Source: Erythroxylum novogranatense | Lineage: Eukaryota > Streptophyta > Magnoliopsida > Malpighiales > Erythroxylaceae | Assembly: GCA_029891385.1 (NCBI GenBank) | Contig: CM057233.1 | Location: 25,218,150-25,282,149 of the forward strand | Direction: 5' to 3' | Length of the DNA: 64,000 nucleotides | Position numbers and translations under genes: made by a program | Shown: one piece after another, positions 11,859-22,628 of the stretch | Numbering within the stretch: the stretch's first letter is position 1 | How the letters are laid out: every line of letters starts with the position of its first letter | Notes under the pieces: model-generated | Told to the model about the DNA's origin: nothing | Seen by the model: only the letters and a program-made list of their open reading frames with translations | Database searches by the model: none

Positions 11859-12500
11859 CTAGATAACGTGAAAGTTCCAAGTTAAGACACTGGATAAGTA
11901 CCTATATGTTTTCATCAAGAGATGACAAGAGAACTTATATCTTACTGAGACTTGAAAGAACTTTAACATAAAGGTAGTTCTATGTTACAAAGCAAAGAGA
12001 TGCTGATAATTGCGAAGTTGAAACCACTAGGACAAACAAAAGGTAGTGCGCACATGCAAGAATAGAGGTATTAGACGCAAGGAATCTACTTGATTTACAT
12101 CGACTTGAATTATGTGTTTCTCTATTTCTATCATTCAGAACTTTAGGAAAATTTCTCAGAACTGAAATTTGAACTTTGACCTACATTTGCTCTTCTGATT
12201 TCTGGGAAGACTTCTAGGGAACTGCAAATTTCTGATTTTTAGGAAGACTTCTAGGGAATCTGTCCCGAAAACTCTGATTTGTTTCTCTTTTTAAAAGCCT
12301 GCTGGAATTAATAAAAGGGAACAGTGAATGTCAGAATTACTTCATCTATTAGTTAGGAGATAGGAAAGTTCTCTATAAGGAGCTCTCACTAGATACAGTA
12401 CTAAGCCTAGTGACATTCTAAAATTTGCTGGCAAAACCAGTTCCGTTATATCACTTATTTGTAAAGTCACTAATCTTTGGCCATACATTTATGAGCATAC
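11859..12500 (-). other. Intron between exon 3 and the decayed exon
   Basis: It would start GTATGC at 12500 and end AG at 11859. Inside, a 37-bp imperfect tandem duplication (TCTGATTT...GGAAGACTTCTAGGGA) lies at 12194 and 12231. No missing PPR units were found in it on either strand. Confidence 0.5.
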
Positions 12501-12565
12501 CACCCCTGGTTTTATTCTCTCTTCCTGCATCTGAGTGAAGAGAGCGAATGCTTCATCCCTCTTAC
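12501..12565 (-). CDS. PPR gene, exon 3 (65 bp)
   Basis: A pyrimidine-rich tract ending CTCTTTCAG precedes 12565. The exon encodes GKRDEAFALFTQMQEERIKPG, a typical second half of a PPR unit, and ends before GTATGC at 12500. Joined to exon 2 (which ends in phase 1) the frame is kept. In relatives of EMB976 this stretch lies some 200 residues after the point where exon 2 ends here, so one or more exons between them are missing from this locus, although the flanking splice phases still fit. Confidence 0.7.
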
Positions 12566-12937
12566 CTGAAAGAGGACAGAACAGAAAGTCAATGAAAAAC
12601 CTCAAGCAATGGGCAACCAAGCATTTAAAGCTATAAAAGTTAAACCTGAACAAAGAAGCGAATTTGAACCTTAATAATGCATCTCCAGACAACATAAATG
12701 GGTACAATAGAGCAAAGTATTAACTAGCAAGTGTAGGTAACTCCACCACCACAGATAGATAATAGCCTTTATATCAATCGTAAACTAAGCTAAAACAGCA
12801 AGCACTTCAGCCATCCAAAATACAAGTATTTTTGTTTCAAGGGCTTGGACCAGAAGTTAAATTTTGTTTATAAGTGTAAAATTAAATTGATACTCAAAAT
12901 TAAAGGTAAAAAAACTAATTCAATTTCTAGCACGTAC
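12566..12937 (-). other. Intron at the site of missing PPR exons
   Basis: The donor is GTACGT at 12937 and the acceptor CAG at 12566. The 372 bases between hold no PPR-like reading frame on either strand. The exon or exons encoding the middle of the family's C-terminal half should lie here and do not. Confidence 0.65.
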
Positions 12938-14333
12938 CTTTTCTAATTAACCTGGAAATTAGTTGACTCAACAAAGAGAAGCCACTACTACACTTGAGCA
13001 ACAACTGCAGGATTTCTTCCATCCTGGTGAAGTTGCCAACTTGTAGGTAAAGACTAAGGAGAAGTTCAAGAGCCATTGTCTCGTGTTGGTTGAAAAATAA
13101 GAAGGTTTCCCATTGCTTGCTGTCTCCATGCATGAACTTAAAAAGTGCTTGGATAAATCTATTATCCTTATAGCATTCATTTGTACCCATCTCCTGTATT
13201 AAATCCTCAGCATCTCTTATCATACCCTCCGTGCAAAGTACTTTAATTACTGTCTCGAAAAGCTCCTCATCAAAATTTATTCCACCATCTTTTATCTGGA
13301 ATATGAAGTCCTTAGCCTTTCTGGTCAAGTTCAACTTTATGTACAAAGTGAGAATGTCATTACAAGAACCAGCATCAGGATGTCCAGTCTTGGATAGAGC
13401 TTGATATGCAGCTTCAGCAGCATCCAAATCTTCTTTCATAACATAACATTGCAAGAGGACAATATAACCAAACCTTGACAACCAAATGTTTCTATCTTTC
13501 ATCAATTCAATAACATCCAAAGCTTTTGTGAAATTCCCTGAGCTGAGATGCACTTGTGCCATTGCTAAATACGTTTTCTCATCACTTAACAGACCCACTT
13601 CCTCCATCTCTTCAAATGTTCTTTCAGCATCATCATACATGTTGAGTTTGCCATATATCCTAATGAGCAAGCCACAGATAACTTCATCAGCTGCAATTTT
13701 CTTGGTTTGCATTTCTGTAAAGAGGGAAAGAGCTCTAGAATAATCTTCAGTCTTGTAAAACATTGTTAGAAGTGAAGCACAGGTGAAGTTACTAGGATAT
13801 ATTCCAAGAGATCTCAAATCGTCGTAAAGTTTTAGTGCCTCATCCCAATTACACCTTTTTATACTTGCATTAATAAGCAAGTTGTATGTGACTTCTTCAG
13901 GGATGTGTCCAGTGTTCCTCATCTCATTAAATGTCTTCAAAGCTTCTAAATGAAAATCTTGCTTGGCAAGTGAACTGATGACCACTGTGTACGTAAAACT
14001 ATTGGGTGTCACCCCAATATCCGACATATGCCCCCACAACTCTATGACCTGCCCATGAAATGATTTCTTCTGTAGAGATGACAACATAAAGTTGTAAACA
14101 GAAGCAGAAAGCATGATCCTTCTTTCTTGTATGGCAGCATAGAAAGACAGCATAGCTTTATGGTGTCCCCATCTGGCATATGAGCACAGCATTGTGCCAC
14201 AAGCAACTTCATCAGGTTCACATCCTGCTTCAAGCATCTCCAAGAAGATTTGCTCAGCCAACTTTATCTTTCCAACGTGCCCATATATCCGGAGAACAAT
14301 CGTGTAGACTATAACACTTGGGCGGTAGCTAAA
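12938..14333 (-). CDS. EMB976-like: PPR gene, exon 2: P-type PPR array
   Basis: This exon encodes 465 residues made of at least eleven consecutive 35-residue PPR units of the P class. They run from SYRPSVIVYTIVLRIYGHVG through CEPDEVACGTML, TPNSFTYTVVISSLAKQ, IPEEVTYNLLINAS and YPSNFTCASLL to NFDEELFETVIKVL, then weaker units. P-type PPR arrays bind single-stranded RNA in plastids or mitochondria. The acceptor is TTAACAG before 14333, directly after an in-frame TAA in the intron; the donor is GTACGT at 12937. There is no stop or frameshift inside. The sequence follows Arabidopsis EMB976 (At5g27270) unit by unit as I recall that family. The exon is open and clean, in contrast to the 3' part of the gene. 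Confidence 0.92.
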
Positions 14334-15204
14334 CTGTTAAATCACAAGCCTATCATTACAAAAAAATCAAATTTCAAGTCTCGAATGTATAAGCAAATAT
14401 GATTAGAATGAAAGGAAGATAGAAACAAAAAAGAAATAACGGAATTCCTCACCACAGAAAGGCAAAAGATAATTCCACAAAAACAGATCATAATGGAGAA
14501 TGTATTACCATGTGAGAGATCAGTAAATAATAAAGACTTTATAAGAAAGGAAAGTATGCATGATGCCACTCTAGCCAAATCCCATTATTTCATCACAAGT
14601 AAAGCCTAAAGCATTAATTAGTGGATAATGGTTTGGACTTCGTTGAAGCTTTTGAATCAGTTTCAAGGACTTCCCATGAAGTTTTCTACTAGAACTATGA
14701 CAAAACTGTTCGTAAGATTTCTTAATTTTGTATCACCAACAAGACTAATGAAAACCAAATTTTTAGACATCCAATAACAGGATGATCAACTTATTTGTCA
14801 CAAACTATCCATAAATATTCAAGTTTAGACAGTTTGAAGTCTTAAAAATGAGCTGCAAACCTAATAATAGAGGTGCAGCACATCACCTTGTAATAAAATT
14901 TGGGAATCTTAAAGAATTAACTCTAATTGCACACCAATTCACCAACAACTTAATCCAATATGATACACATTGTAAAAGATAGTCACAAAGATGCATTTGC
15001 ATCCGAGACTCTACCAAATGCAAAGACCAAATAAATTCAAGTCACCTAAAGATTCAAAAAACAATCCCTTGATTAAATTTTATTGAGTGCAGGACACAAA
15101 AACCTGCCAGAAAAAAGCACATGTGAAGCGAAGAATTACCGATTAGTTAAAACTACAAAAAGCTTGTCCTTGAAATGAAGGAGCAACAAGCAACATAAAC
15201 ATAC
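14334..15204 (-). other. Intron 1 of the PPR gene (871 bp)
   Basis: It starts GTATGT at 15204 and ends AACAG at 14334. The junction falls between the codons for WMKLQ and FSYRPS, the same place as expected for the EMB976 family. AT-rich, with no nested gene seen. Confidence 0.85.
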
Positions 15205-15738
15205 CTGCAACTTCATCCAGGCAAAGAAGTCTCTAACCTCCCTCCAGCCCTTTTGCTCCTTCAAAACAACGCACATCTCTTTAAAACTCAACTTTCCCAC
15301 AAACCCACTCATCACCATCCTCACATCTCTCTCTTCCTCTCTCTTCCCAGCCATGGCTCTCACCGCTTTAATGGCTGCGACCACATGTTTCCCATAGAGA
15401 TGTCCATTTCTGTCGTCTTTCAAATACTGTACCATCTGCTCAGGTGTCCTCTTAATCCACTTGGGTGTCATTGCGTGGGGTCCCTGATTCTTCCTCAACG
15501 CGCTCAGGTATCGAGCTTTGGCCTTGATTATGCGTCGTGCATTGTCGTCTGAGAGTGGGTTTTTGGGGTGCTTTGATTTGGGTTTGGGTTTTGAATCATT
15601 GCCATCACTGAGGGACCATGGATCTAGGTGGACCGAACACTCCATGCAAAATTTTCGATCAGCTTTCGGAGCTTTGGGATGGGGTTTTCTTAGGGGAAGA
15701 GCATTGAGGAAGGTGGACTTGAGGAATACCGAATCCAT
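15205..15738 (-). CDS. EMB976-like: PPR gene, exon 1: plastid PPR protein N-terminus, EMB976 homologue
   Basis: The first ATG at 15738 opens 178 codons up to the donor at 15204. The N-terminus (MDSVFLKSTFLNALPLRKPH) is basic, rich in Ser, Leu and Pro and lacks acidic residues, as in a plastid transit peptide. It is followed by CSVHLDPWSLSDGND, NPLSDDNARRIIKAKARYL, MTPKWIKRTPEQMVQYL and YGKHVVAAIKAVRAM, blocks that I recognise from the EMB976 (At5g27270) family, a plastid protein needed for embryo development in Arabidopsis. The exon ends WMKLQ in phase 0. The start is supported because the homologous part begins soon after it. Only 248 bases separate it from an LTR upstream. Because the 3' part of the gene is damaged, the product, if any, would be about 700 residues against roughly 1000 in Arabidopsis. 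Confidence 0.92.
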
Positions 15739-15986
15739 TACGTTTAACTTCCCTACTGATCTCGCGCGAAAACTGCAACTTGGGAAGGTTTAGATCGTCT
15801 AGTTAAGCTTTTATCTGGAAGAAAATGGGAGTTCGCCAGAGATTTTCTCGACGAAGGAGAGCTTTGTGGAGGGTTTAGCACATGTATGGGCAGGTTTAAG
15901 ACGCACGACACGATCAGGAAGGAAGCTGAGTTTAGGATAAGGGATAATTAAAAACTTTACAAATTTGGCATTCAAATTATTATGCT
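15739..15986 (-). promoter_or_regulatory. Upstream region of the PPR gene, cut short by an LTR
   Basis: Only 248 bases lie between the start codon and the edge of the Tat-type LTR at 15987. No clear TATA box is seen. Any more distal promoter elements were separated from the gene by the 26-kb nested block. Confidence 0.4.
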
Positions 15987-16211
15987 TGCTTCTATCGGAT
16001 TTTGGCTGAATTGTGCGTTCTTGATTCTGCTTCTATCGGTCATTCTTTCGTGATGAGTTTGACGAAAGATCATGCAAAAACAAAGAATGACGTCGGGAGT
16101 TGTGTTCGATTAAGCTCCGACGCCAAGTAAGTCTTTTGGTGAAGGTAAGGTTGATCAACGCAGATAAAAGAAGCTAGGTTATGATTTCGTCGCCAATTAT
16201 GGGAGAATTAT

Positions 16212-16223
16212 CCTTATATATGG
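16212..16223 (-). promoter_or_regulatory. LTR TATA box facing the PPR gene
   Basis: CCATATATAAGG on the minus strand is conserved at the same place in the other LTR (42239-42250). Transcription from it in the element's own direction would leave the 3' LTR at 15987 and run into the PPR gene 248 bases later. Activity is not shown by sequence. Confidence 0.55.
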
Positions 16224-16963
16224 TTTTTGATTAGGTTTAGGTCTTTACGTGTTTGCATTTGGGACTTCCTTCATGGATGGTAGGAGGCGTAAGGCTGGCA
16301 TAAGATCGATTTTCGATGAATGAACCGATCGCCCACGAGTCGTCTTGATCAATCCCGCCTGACATCGCCGACCGACCATAAGCCCCTACTCCTCGAGCTT
16401 GGCGAGGAGAAAGGTCGGAGGGTATGTAGAGGTTGTATAGCTCGTCGTAGGACGACTCGTGATTAGGCGATCGGTTGAGATTATTAAGTAGCTCGTCCGT
16501 AGGTCGCCTAAATGGAGTAGTCGATCGGTCGAGAATTGTTGTTATGAGCGGTCATGGGACACTCGGCGATCCCCATCGATCAGTCTTAAACCGATTATGC
16601 GAATCGCTTCGGATATCGACCGGTTGCACATAACTGCTCGTTTCGGGATCGATCGATCGACCGAGTGCCCCAATTGATCGGCCTCGGCACTTATTGCGCG
16701 ACAACTCTCGTTGAAACAGATCGGGTGGCTATCATTGGCGAGCGTGCGAAGCATTTATTATGACGGCGGCGTCGACCAATAGCGAGAATCAAACGTATTG
16801 TCCCGTGATCGTCGATACCTATCATGTGAGTCCTTCAACTGTTCGCGTCGCTCCGATTTTGAATAGCCCTGATTCTCCTTGGTTCAAATTCTGCCGCGTG
16901 TCCGAGCTCGCTTCGAGATCTTCTCCACTCACGAGCTTTGATTGAATGTCCTCCAACCGACCT

Positions 16964-16973
16964 CCTATAAGTA
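16964..16973 (+). promoter_or_regulatory. Possible TATA box of the antisense ORF
   Basis: CTATAAGTA lies about 200 bases upstream of the ATG at 17176, on the same strand as the antisense ORF. A GTACGT and a GTAAGT between them are splice-donor-like, so the leader could be spliced. Weak evidence. Confidence 0.3.
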
Positions 16974-17175
16974 TTGAGTCGATGAGTTGCGGTGTTTTTA
17001 CCTTTTGCTTTGCTCGCAACTTACACTTTGCTTTCACTTGCTCTTTATCGTTCACGGTTCCCAGAAATTGCTTTTTGCTTCGCCGTCCGATATACCCATT
17101 TCTAATCTCTAAATAGGTACGTCCTTTTTCTTCATTCCTTCTTCGTTCCTTCTTGTTTCCTTTTTCTTGGTAAGT

Positions 17176-17624
17176 ATGTCGACGGGTAGTTTTAGAAGTA
17201 TGGTAGGGGACGTTGAGGAGATATCAACGAGAGAAAGGAAAGATGGGTTGGTTGTGGAGGCGCCGCCAAGGAATCCGTCGACGATGACCCTGGGGGAGTT
17301 GAATAGGTCAATAATCAGGTATGGCATCCCCTTGTCCTGGGGTCCCTGGCTTGCTCTGGGGAATGAGCGGATCCACAGTAACTCAAGTGTGTACTTTGCT
17401 GTTTTCGAAAGCTTCTTCTCCGTTGGTGGTATGAGGCTTCCGTATGCTCCAACCGTCGACGAGGTGTGCATGGCCTACCAGCTGATGCCGAGCAAAATTC
17501 CTCCGAATAGCTGGAGGTTTGTTAATGGTTTGGCACTGTTATGCCATCAGTTCGGTCATTTACCCACGGTTGGCATCTTGCGTCATTTTTTGAGGATGAG
17601 TCAGAGTCCGAGTTCTGGGCTGGG
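17176..17624 (+). pseudogene. Antisense ORF of the Tat element, part 1: 'putative gypsy type transposon' domain
   Basis: From ATG at 17176 it reads STGSFRSMVGDVEE and on to GMRLPYAPTVDEVCMAYQL, then KIPPNSWRFVNGLALLCHQF. The pattern of R-L-P-x-P followed by Q-L/M-x-P-N-x-W-R is that of the plant family named 'Putative gypsy type transposon' (PF04195). Function is unknown; such ORFs occur as extra ORFs of Tat-lineage elements, sometimes antisense as here. The reading frame is ended by a solo LTR inserted at 17625, after SQSPSSGLG. The natural continuation is at 22085. It runs opposite to gag-pol and starts next to the 3' LTR, so it may use its own or an LTR-borne promoter. Confidence 0.75.
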
Positions 17625-20600
17625 TGTTGGACCCCAAACCTTGAAGTGAAAATTTAGAAATAATAAATGAAATCAAATGAGTGTTTTGTATGTGATTTGT
17701 GTTATAGATGAGGAAATGTGATTTATGTATGATGATGGGCTGAGAAGCCTTAAGTATGAATCATGTTTAGATACGCAAGATATTATGCAAAAGTAAGAGA
17801 TTATAAATGACAAGATGCTATGAAATGTAAGAAATCATATGATTTGAGGTTGAGATTTGGGTAAATTCCAAATCATAGTTGCATTGTTATAAATGGTGTG
17901 CAATTAAGAAAGTGAAGTTTAGGATGAATGTTAAATGTATATGCTGATTCAAGGGAAATTAAGGAATGATTGAAATAAATTTGGCCAAGGTTGCCTTCTT
18001 TGAAGTTTTAGCTTGTTCTTGTATCTTTCCAACGAGACTACATGTGTAAGTTTTCGATATCGGAGTTAAGAGTTATAGTTGATACAAGTTATGACGTTAT
18101 ATAAGATTGATGCTAGTGACAGCTTTGATGCATGTTTGAAATTTGAGGTTATGATGAACCAATTTAGTTGAGATTTGAGAAGTTCATGAATTTGATTTTT
18201 GTTGCTTGCATTGTTATGAAGTGTTTAGGCCTATGAATGAGTAAATATGTGAAGATTATAAGTATATGTGATGGCAGTTTGGATGAGAGAAGCATTGGAA
18301 AAAGGTTGCAGAGTTTTTGAAAATCGCATGTCCGTTAAACGGACATGGAAGTCCGTTTAACGGACAGCCTCGGGTCAAAAGGACCCCTCCCCTTGCTCAT
18401 GTCCGTTAGGCGGACTTTCTCGGATGGTTTGGTATAGTTTTGGGCGTGCGTGTCCGTTAAACGGACATGCCTGTCTGTTTAACCACTTTGAGAAAAACGT
18501 GATTTTGACCAGTTTTGAAGCCGAATCTCGTTTTGAGGCCTCTAATACGAGTTGTAGATCTCGATGTTATCTTTCAAATGGAACTAGAACGAAGGCATTT
18601 GGATATTTTTAGAGACAGTTATGGCATTTGCGCCAAAAGAGTTTCAAATCGATTTCTATTTTGAACATGTTGAGTTGTTTTGATCATAACTCACTCATCT
18701 GACCTCGGATTGAGGCGATTCTTAAAGCATTGAATTCCTAACACATGTATCCTTATCTCCATAAAACTTTGCATCAATTGGAGTCAAATTGAAAGATTTT
18801 GATTGAATCATATGAAAATCAGAATGAATTGTCTCATTCTGATCTAGCTATTCTTCCTTCTTGATCCGGCTTTGTCAAATCATTTGCTTATATCTTTTTC
18901 GTCTGACATTCGAATGACTTAGTTCTGGAAGCGTTGGATTCCTAAGACAATGAAGTTCATGATTATGTAAAAATTATGAATTTTAGAGATTTAGTTAAGC
19001 AAGATTATTTGAATCAAAATGAGACAGGAAAGTTTATGAACATAGTTCAGTACTTTGCGAATTTTGGGATCTGTAGAGATCCGATTGAAGCGATGTTTGA
19101 GGAATAATAAATTTAAGACATGGGGCTACAATTGTTATGAAGGAACCAAATTTCATTTTAGCCTTTAACAATGTCTATTTGTGGAAGGAAGTGAATTATT
19201 AGAAAATGTGTTAGCAATTGACGTGTCCGACATGTTTGGACTATAACTTTTGATGTAGTGCTCCGAATTGGATGATTCTTGAGGTATTATGAAATTAAGA
19301 CATAGAAGAACAATTCTCTAGAAGGAAGTTTTAGCAAATTCCTTCATTTAGATGTGAGAATAATTGTCCAAAAGTGAGCATGACTTAAAGAAATTTTCAG
19401 GGGCAAATTTGGAAGTTAACTTAGAGATTTGAGTTTAAGGCTTAAAAGACATGGGCAAAAGGGTCTTTTACCCTCAAATTTAATGACTTGGCATTTAAAA
19501 GAGGAGGATTGTCGTGGAGGAGAGGAAGACCCACGAAAATTCTAGAAGAAGAAAGAAGAAGGAAGAGAGAAGAGGAAGAAATCGTGGGGGAGAAGAAGAA
19601 GGAGGAAGAAGAGGTAGGTTTCTAACCTCTCAAGCTTGATTTTTTCCATGGATTCATGAAGGAAAAGAGGGAAGGAGAAGAGATCTACCTTCCAAGCAAA
19701 AAGAAATTTCGAAACTTAAGGAGAGAAAGGTAAGAGATGATTTTAATGTTTGAGTTTTTCTTGAGTTTTGGTTGTTTTATCCTAAGATGGATATGGGTTT
19801 GTTATGCATGAGATTAATTTAAGTGATTATACATTGTGTTATGTTAAATTATGGATGAGAAATAAATTGGATTTTTATGCTAAAGTATATGAGTAAAAAT
19901 TTTGAAGATTATGATGTAGAGAGGTTGGAATCTAAATGGGTTTGTGAAATATGATGATTATGATATGGGTTTTGGATGATTATGGTTTAGGTAACTTTAT
20001 ATGGGAAGAGAGATAGAAGAAAAGAACAAATTGAAGCTTTGGACCAGCTTAAGGCATAGAATTTAGAGGTGGGTAATATGTTTATTTTTCAAATTATGAG
20101 CTAATTATAATTTGTGATTTTATAAGCTATTGTTTTATAAATGATTTAGTTAATTGTCTTTGTCATGATTTATAAAGAAATGTTAAAGGCATTGTTTCCA
20201 AATGATTTACAAAAATTCTGAAATAGTTTGGACAATTTTTCCATAAGTGACTTGAATGGTTTCGTAAATAAATGTTTTGAGTAAATTGAAAAAGATGAAA
20301 TATGCATTGAATTCATGATGCTCTATTGATTGATAGTTTGAGAATATGTTTATACTTGTATATGCATGTACGTAAGCTTGCAAATGTCTTTGAATATGAC
20401 ATTACATGAAAAGTTGAATTTCAATTATGCCTTGGCAATATGAATTTTCAAGCATGAATCGTGTTACATGGGTTTGGTTAGGTCCTTCATGTGGAGTCGA
20501 GACTTGGTCTCATTTTAAAGCCTTCTCCCGGCTGCCGCTAGTGGCATAGGAGCTCCGCTTTCGGACTCCCATGTGTTTCTTTACGCGACAGACCGCTGCG

Positions 20601-22084
20601 ATGAATGTGCGAGACGTCTATTTTATGGACCGACCCAAACCGTTGATGTGCTTAATGTGTTAAGTGCTTTAGCTCTGTTTATAATATGCTGCACTTATAT
20701 GTGATGCATTTCATGTTTTCAATGGTTTGAAATTCCGACAAATGAGACATTGGGATTTTTCAACTATGAGAGTTTTGCAAAACTGTTTGTAAAGGTTTAT
20801 GAAAGTTTTTGAAATTGAGAAGTTTTGAGAAGTAAACCTTCACTGTTTTCAATCAACAGAAATTAAGGTTTGAAATTATTTTTGCTTATCATTTGTTTAA
20901 TAAACATGTTATCCACGAGCTTCCGAGCTCACCCCCCCTTTCATCCCCATCTCCAGGTATTCGAGCAGGAGATTGGATGAAATACCTCAAGACATCAGTA
21001 TTTGTGCATGTGTTTGTAAATTGTGTTTTTGCTTTAAGATTTCTGGAAATGATTATGGCTTGTATTGTCATTAGAGTATTGTAAACATTTGGTCCCTAAT
21101 GTATCTTGGATTATGATTTTGTATAAGATTTTGGCTTATGAGAATAAGCAATGTATTGCAATGTATTTGATGATGGACGGTGTATATTGGATTTATATAC
21201 AAATTGTATCGAGTTATGAATGTATTGGAATATATTTATATGGATATGGATGAACATGTTTGATAATGGTATATGAATTGTGAAGATTTATAAATTCAAT
21301 TAGTTGAGTTTGATGGAAGTATGAAATTTGTATATGCGATAATGGAAATTGTTCATGAGTTTGGAATGTGATGAATATGATTTTGGATATGGAAAATGAC
21401 TTGAAGTGGTGTAGAATTTAGGTTTGCGTTTCTGTTGAGATCTCGGACGGAGGGTCCGGTGGATCATGAGGTATGTGTAATTGTCTGTATATATATACAG
21501 AAGTGTACTCAAGTTATGTGCAGGTATGGGTTATGGGAAATACAGCTGTTATGCTGCCCAATTTTTGTAGGGTAGCATATGAATAAGTGTATTAATGTAT
21601 AAATTATGGGTTTATTAGTATGAGTATGAGTTTGTTATGGTAAAGAATATAGACTATTGATGAATAAGAAGAATCAAGTAATATGAGATTAGTATGAGTT
21701 GAAGGATAAGTTTCCCAAAGAGGGAAATTATTTGCTTGTTCTTAAATAAGATGGATTAAATGATGAAAGAAATGGATAAGAAGAAAAAAAAATGTACATT
21801 GACTTTCGGATAGGTCTAGTCATAAGGGTTTCCAACGTGACAAGTTTTCTATTTTCACGCTTCGGATGTCGGGATTTGAACTTTCAGTGTCAATTGATCT
21901 ATTCGATTCCCATTGGTATTTGATTCGACTTATTCGATATTCAATTTCACATTTGTATTTCGATTTCATTTAGCTTCACATTTGTTTCGTTCATTCGCTT
22001 TGGTTTTCGATTTCTATTCCGCTTCAAGAGCGTGGTTATGAGTGTTAAGTGTAAGAAGTTGGGTTCCGGAAACGGGATCCAACA
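17625..22084 (+). mobile_element. Solo LTR, 4460 bp, inside the antisense ORF
   Basis: It starts TGTTGGACCCCAAACC and ends GAAACGGGATCCAACA, with TGGG on both sides (17621-17624, 22085-22088; five bases TGGGT if the first T is counted as target). Translation of the antisense ORF resumes after it. There is no internal domain. It holds a palindromic array (18330-18484), purine-rich GAAGAAGAAAGAAG sequence at 19540, and a GC-rich block at 20490-20640. The ends resemble those of the LTRs at 43001, 50467 and 62479, so they form one superfamily. The ORFs inside are short and not credible. Confidence 0.8.
18330..18484 (+). repeat. Palindromic repeats GTCCGTTWAACGGAC in the LTR
   Basis: Near-perfect 15-bp palindromes lie at 18330, 18351 and 18452, with degenerate ones at 18401 (AGG in the middle) and 18471. 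Each has arms GTCCGTT and AACGGAC and could form a hairpin on either strand. They stand about 130 bases before the block AGTTATGGCATTTGCGCC (18617), which is also next to the array in the LTR at 50467. Confidence 0.85.
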
Positions 22085-22335
22085 TGGGTCCCTTTCACAA
22101 TATAAGGAAGCTTGCATCGCTTCGATAAATGCTGACCTCGAAAGTTTCTTCTTGGCGGACGAAGTTCTTCTTCGTGAAAGCCCCAATGTCTTCTAGCGAG
22201 TCTCGCCCGTGGAGGTACTCCTTAGCCGAGCAGTGGAATGACACGTCGAGCGTGTCTCTTAGTAGGGAGGAGTGGAGGGTGATCAATCGCATAAAGGAGC
22301 TCGACCATTACGATTTTGCGAGTATCGTCTGAGCC
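22085..22335 (+). pseudogene. Antisense ORF, part 2
   Basis: After the solo LTR the sequence reads SSWRTKFFFVKAP in the frame starting at 22129. This is the W-K-x-R-F-F-F-V stretch that follows the PF04195 domain. It goes on to LSREEWRVINRIKEL and stops at 22332. The frame does not join directly to part 1, so at least one frameshift separates them. Confidence 0.65.
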
Positions 22336-22628
22336 TATTCCGGGTGTCTCGGCTAGCTCTTTTCTTATCGACCCCGCCACGAAGTTAGCAAGTCGGGAGA
22401 GAAAACGCCCGTCCTTCGGTTGAGCCCTCGGTGTCGAGTTTCTTATTATATTCTTGATTTTGGTTCCTCTTTCTAATTTACTTTGTTCTTTGTGCGGCCG
22501 TGGTGAGGATGGAAGACACTCGCCATGACTTCCAAGTCAAAAAGCGGGCGCTCGAAGGAGAAGAGGAAAGAGGTGCAGTGGTGAGGCGCCGTTTTATGCG
22601 TGGGTTGGGCTCCCCATGATGTCGACGG
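22336..22628 (+). other. Link between parts of the antisense ORF
   Basis: Several frames show short coding-like pieces, among them MTSKSKSGRSKEKRKE near 22525, a basic stretch usual in the linker of these ORFs. An intron is possible (ATTCTTGATTTTGGTTCC...TTCTTTGTGCGG), but no splice pair can be fixed. Confidence 0.35.

Larger units (their letters stand above)
15987..17150 (-). mobile_element. 3' LTR of the Tat element (inner border uncertain)
   Basis: The stretch 15987-16380 aligns with 42006-42413. Shared words include GATTTTGGCTGAA, GTGATGAGTTTGACG, AGTAAGTCTTTTGGTGAAGG, CCTTATATATGG and GGTCTTTACGTGTTTGCAT. The rest up to the antisense ORF has no counterpart because the other LTR is truncated. 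It is rich in CGATCGATCGACCGA-type words at 16310-16700. The inner border lies somewhere between 16400 and 17150. Confidence 0.7.

Noticed and set aside
13486..13743. Plus-strand 85-residue ORF
   Set aside because: Antisense of the PPR array in exon 2.
15253..15793. Two plus-strand ORFs of 99 and 91 residues
   Set aside because: They are the antisense of exon 1 of the PPR gene, which has clear family blocks on the minus strand.
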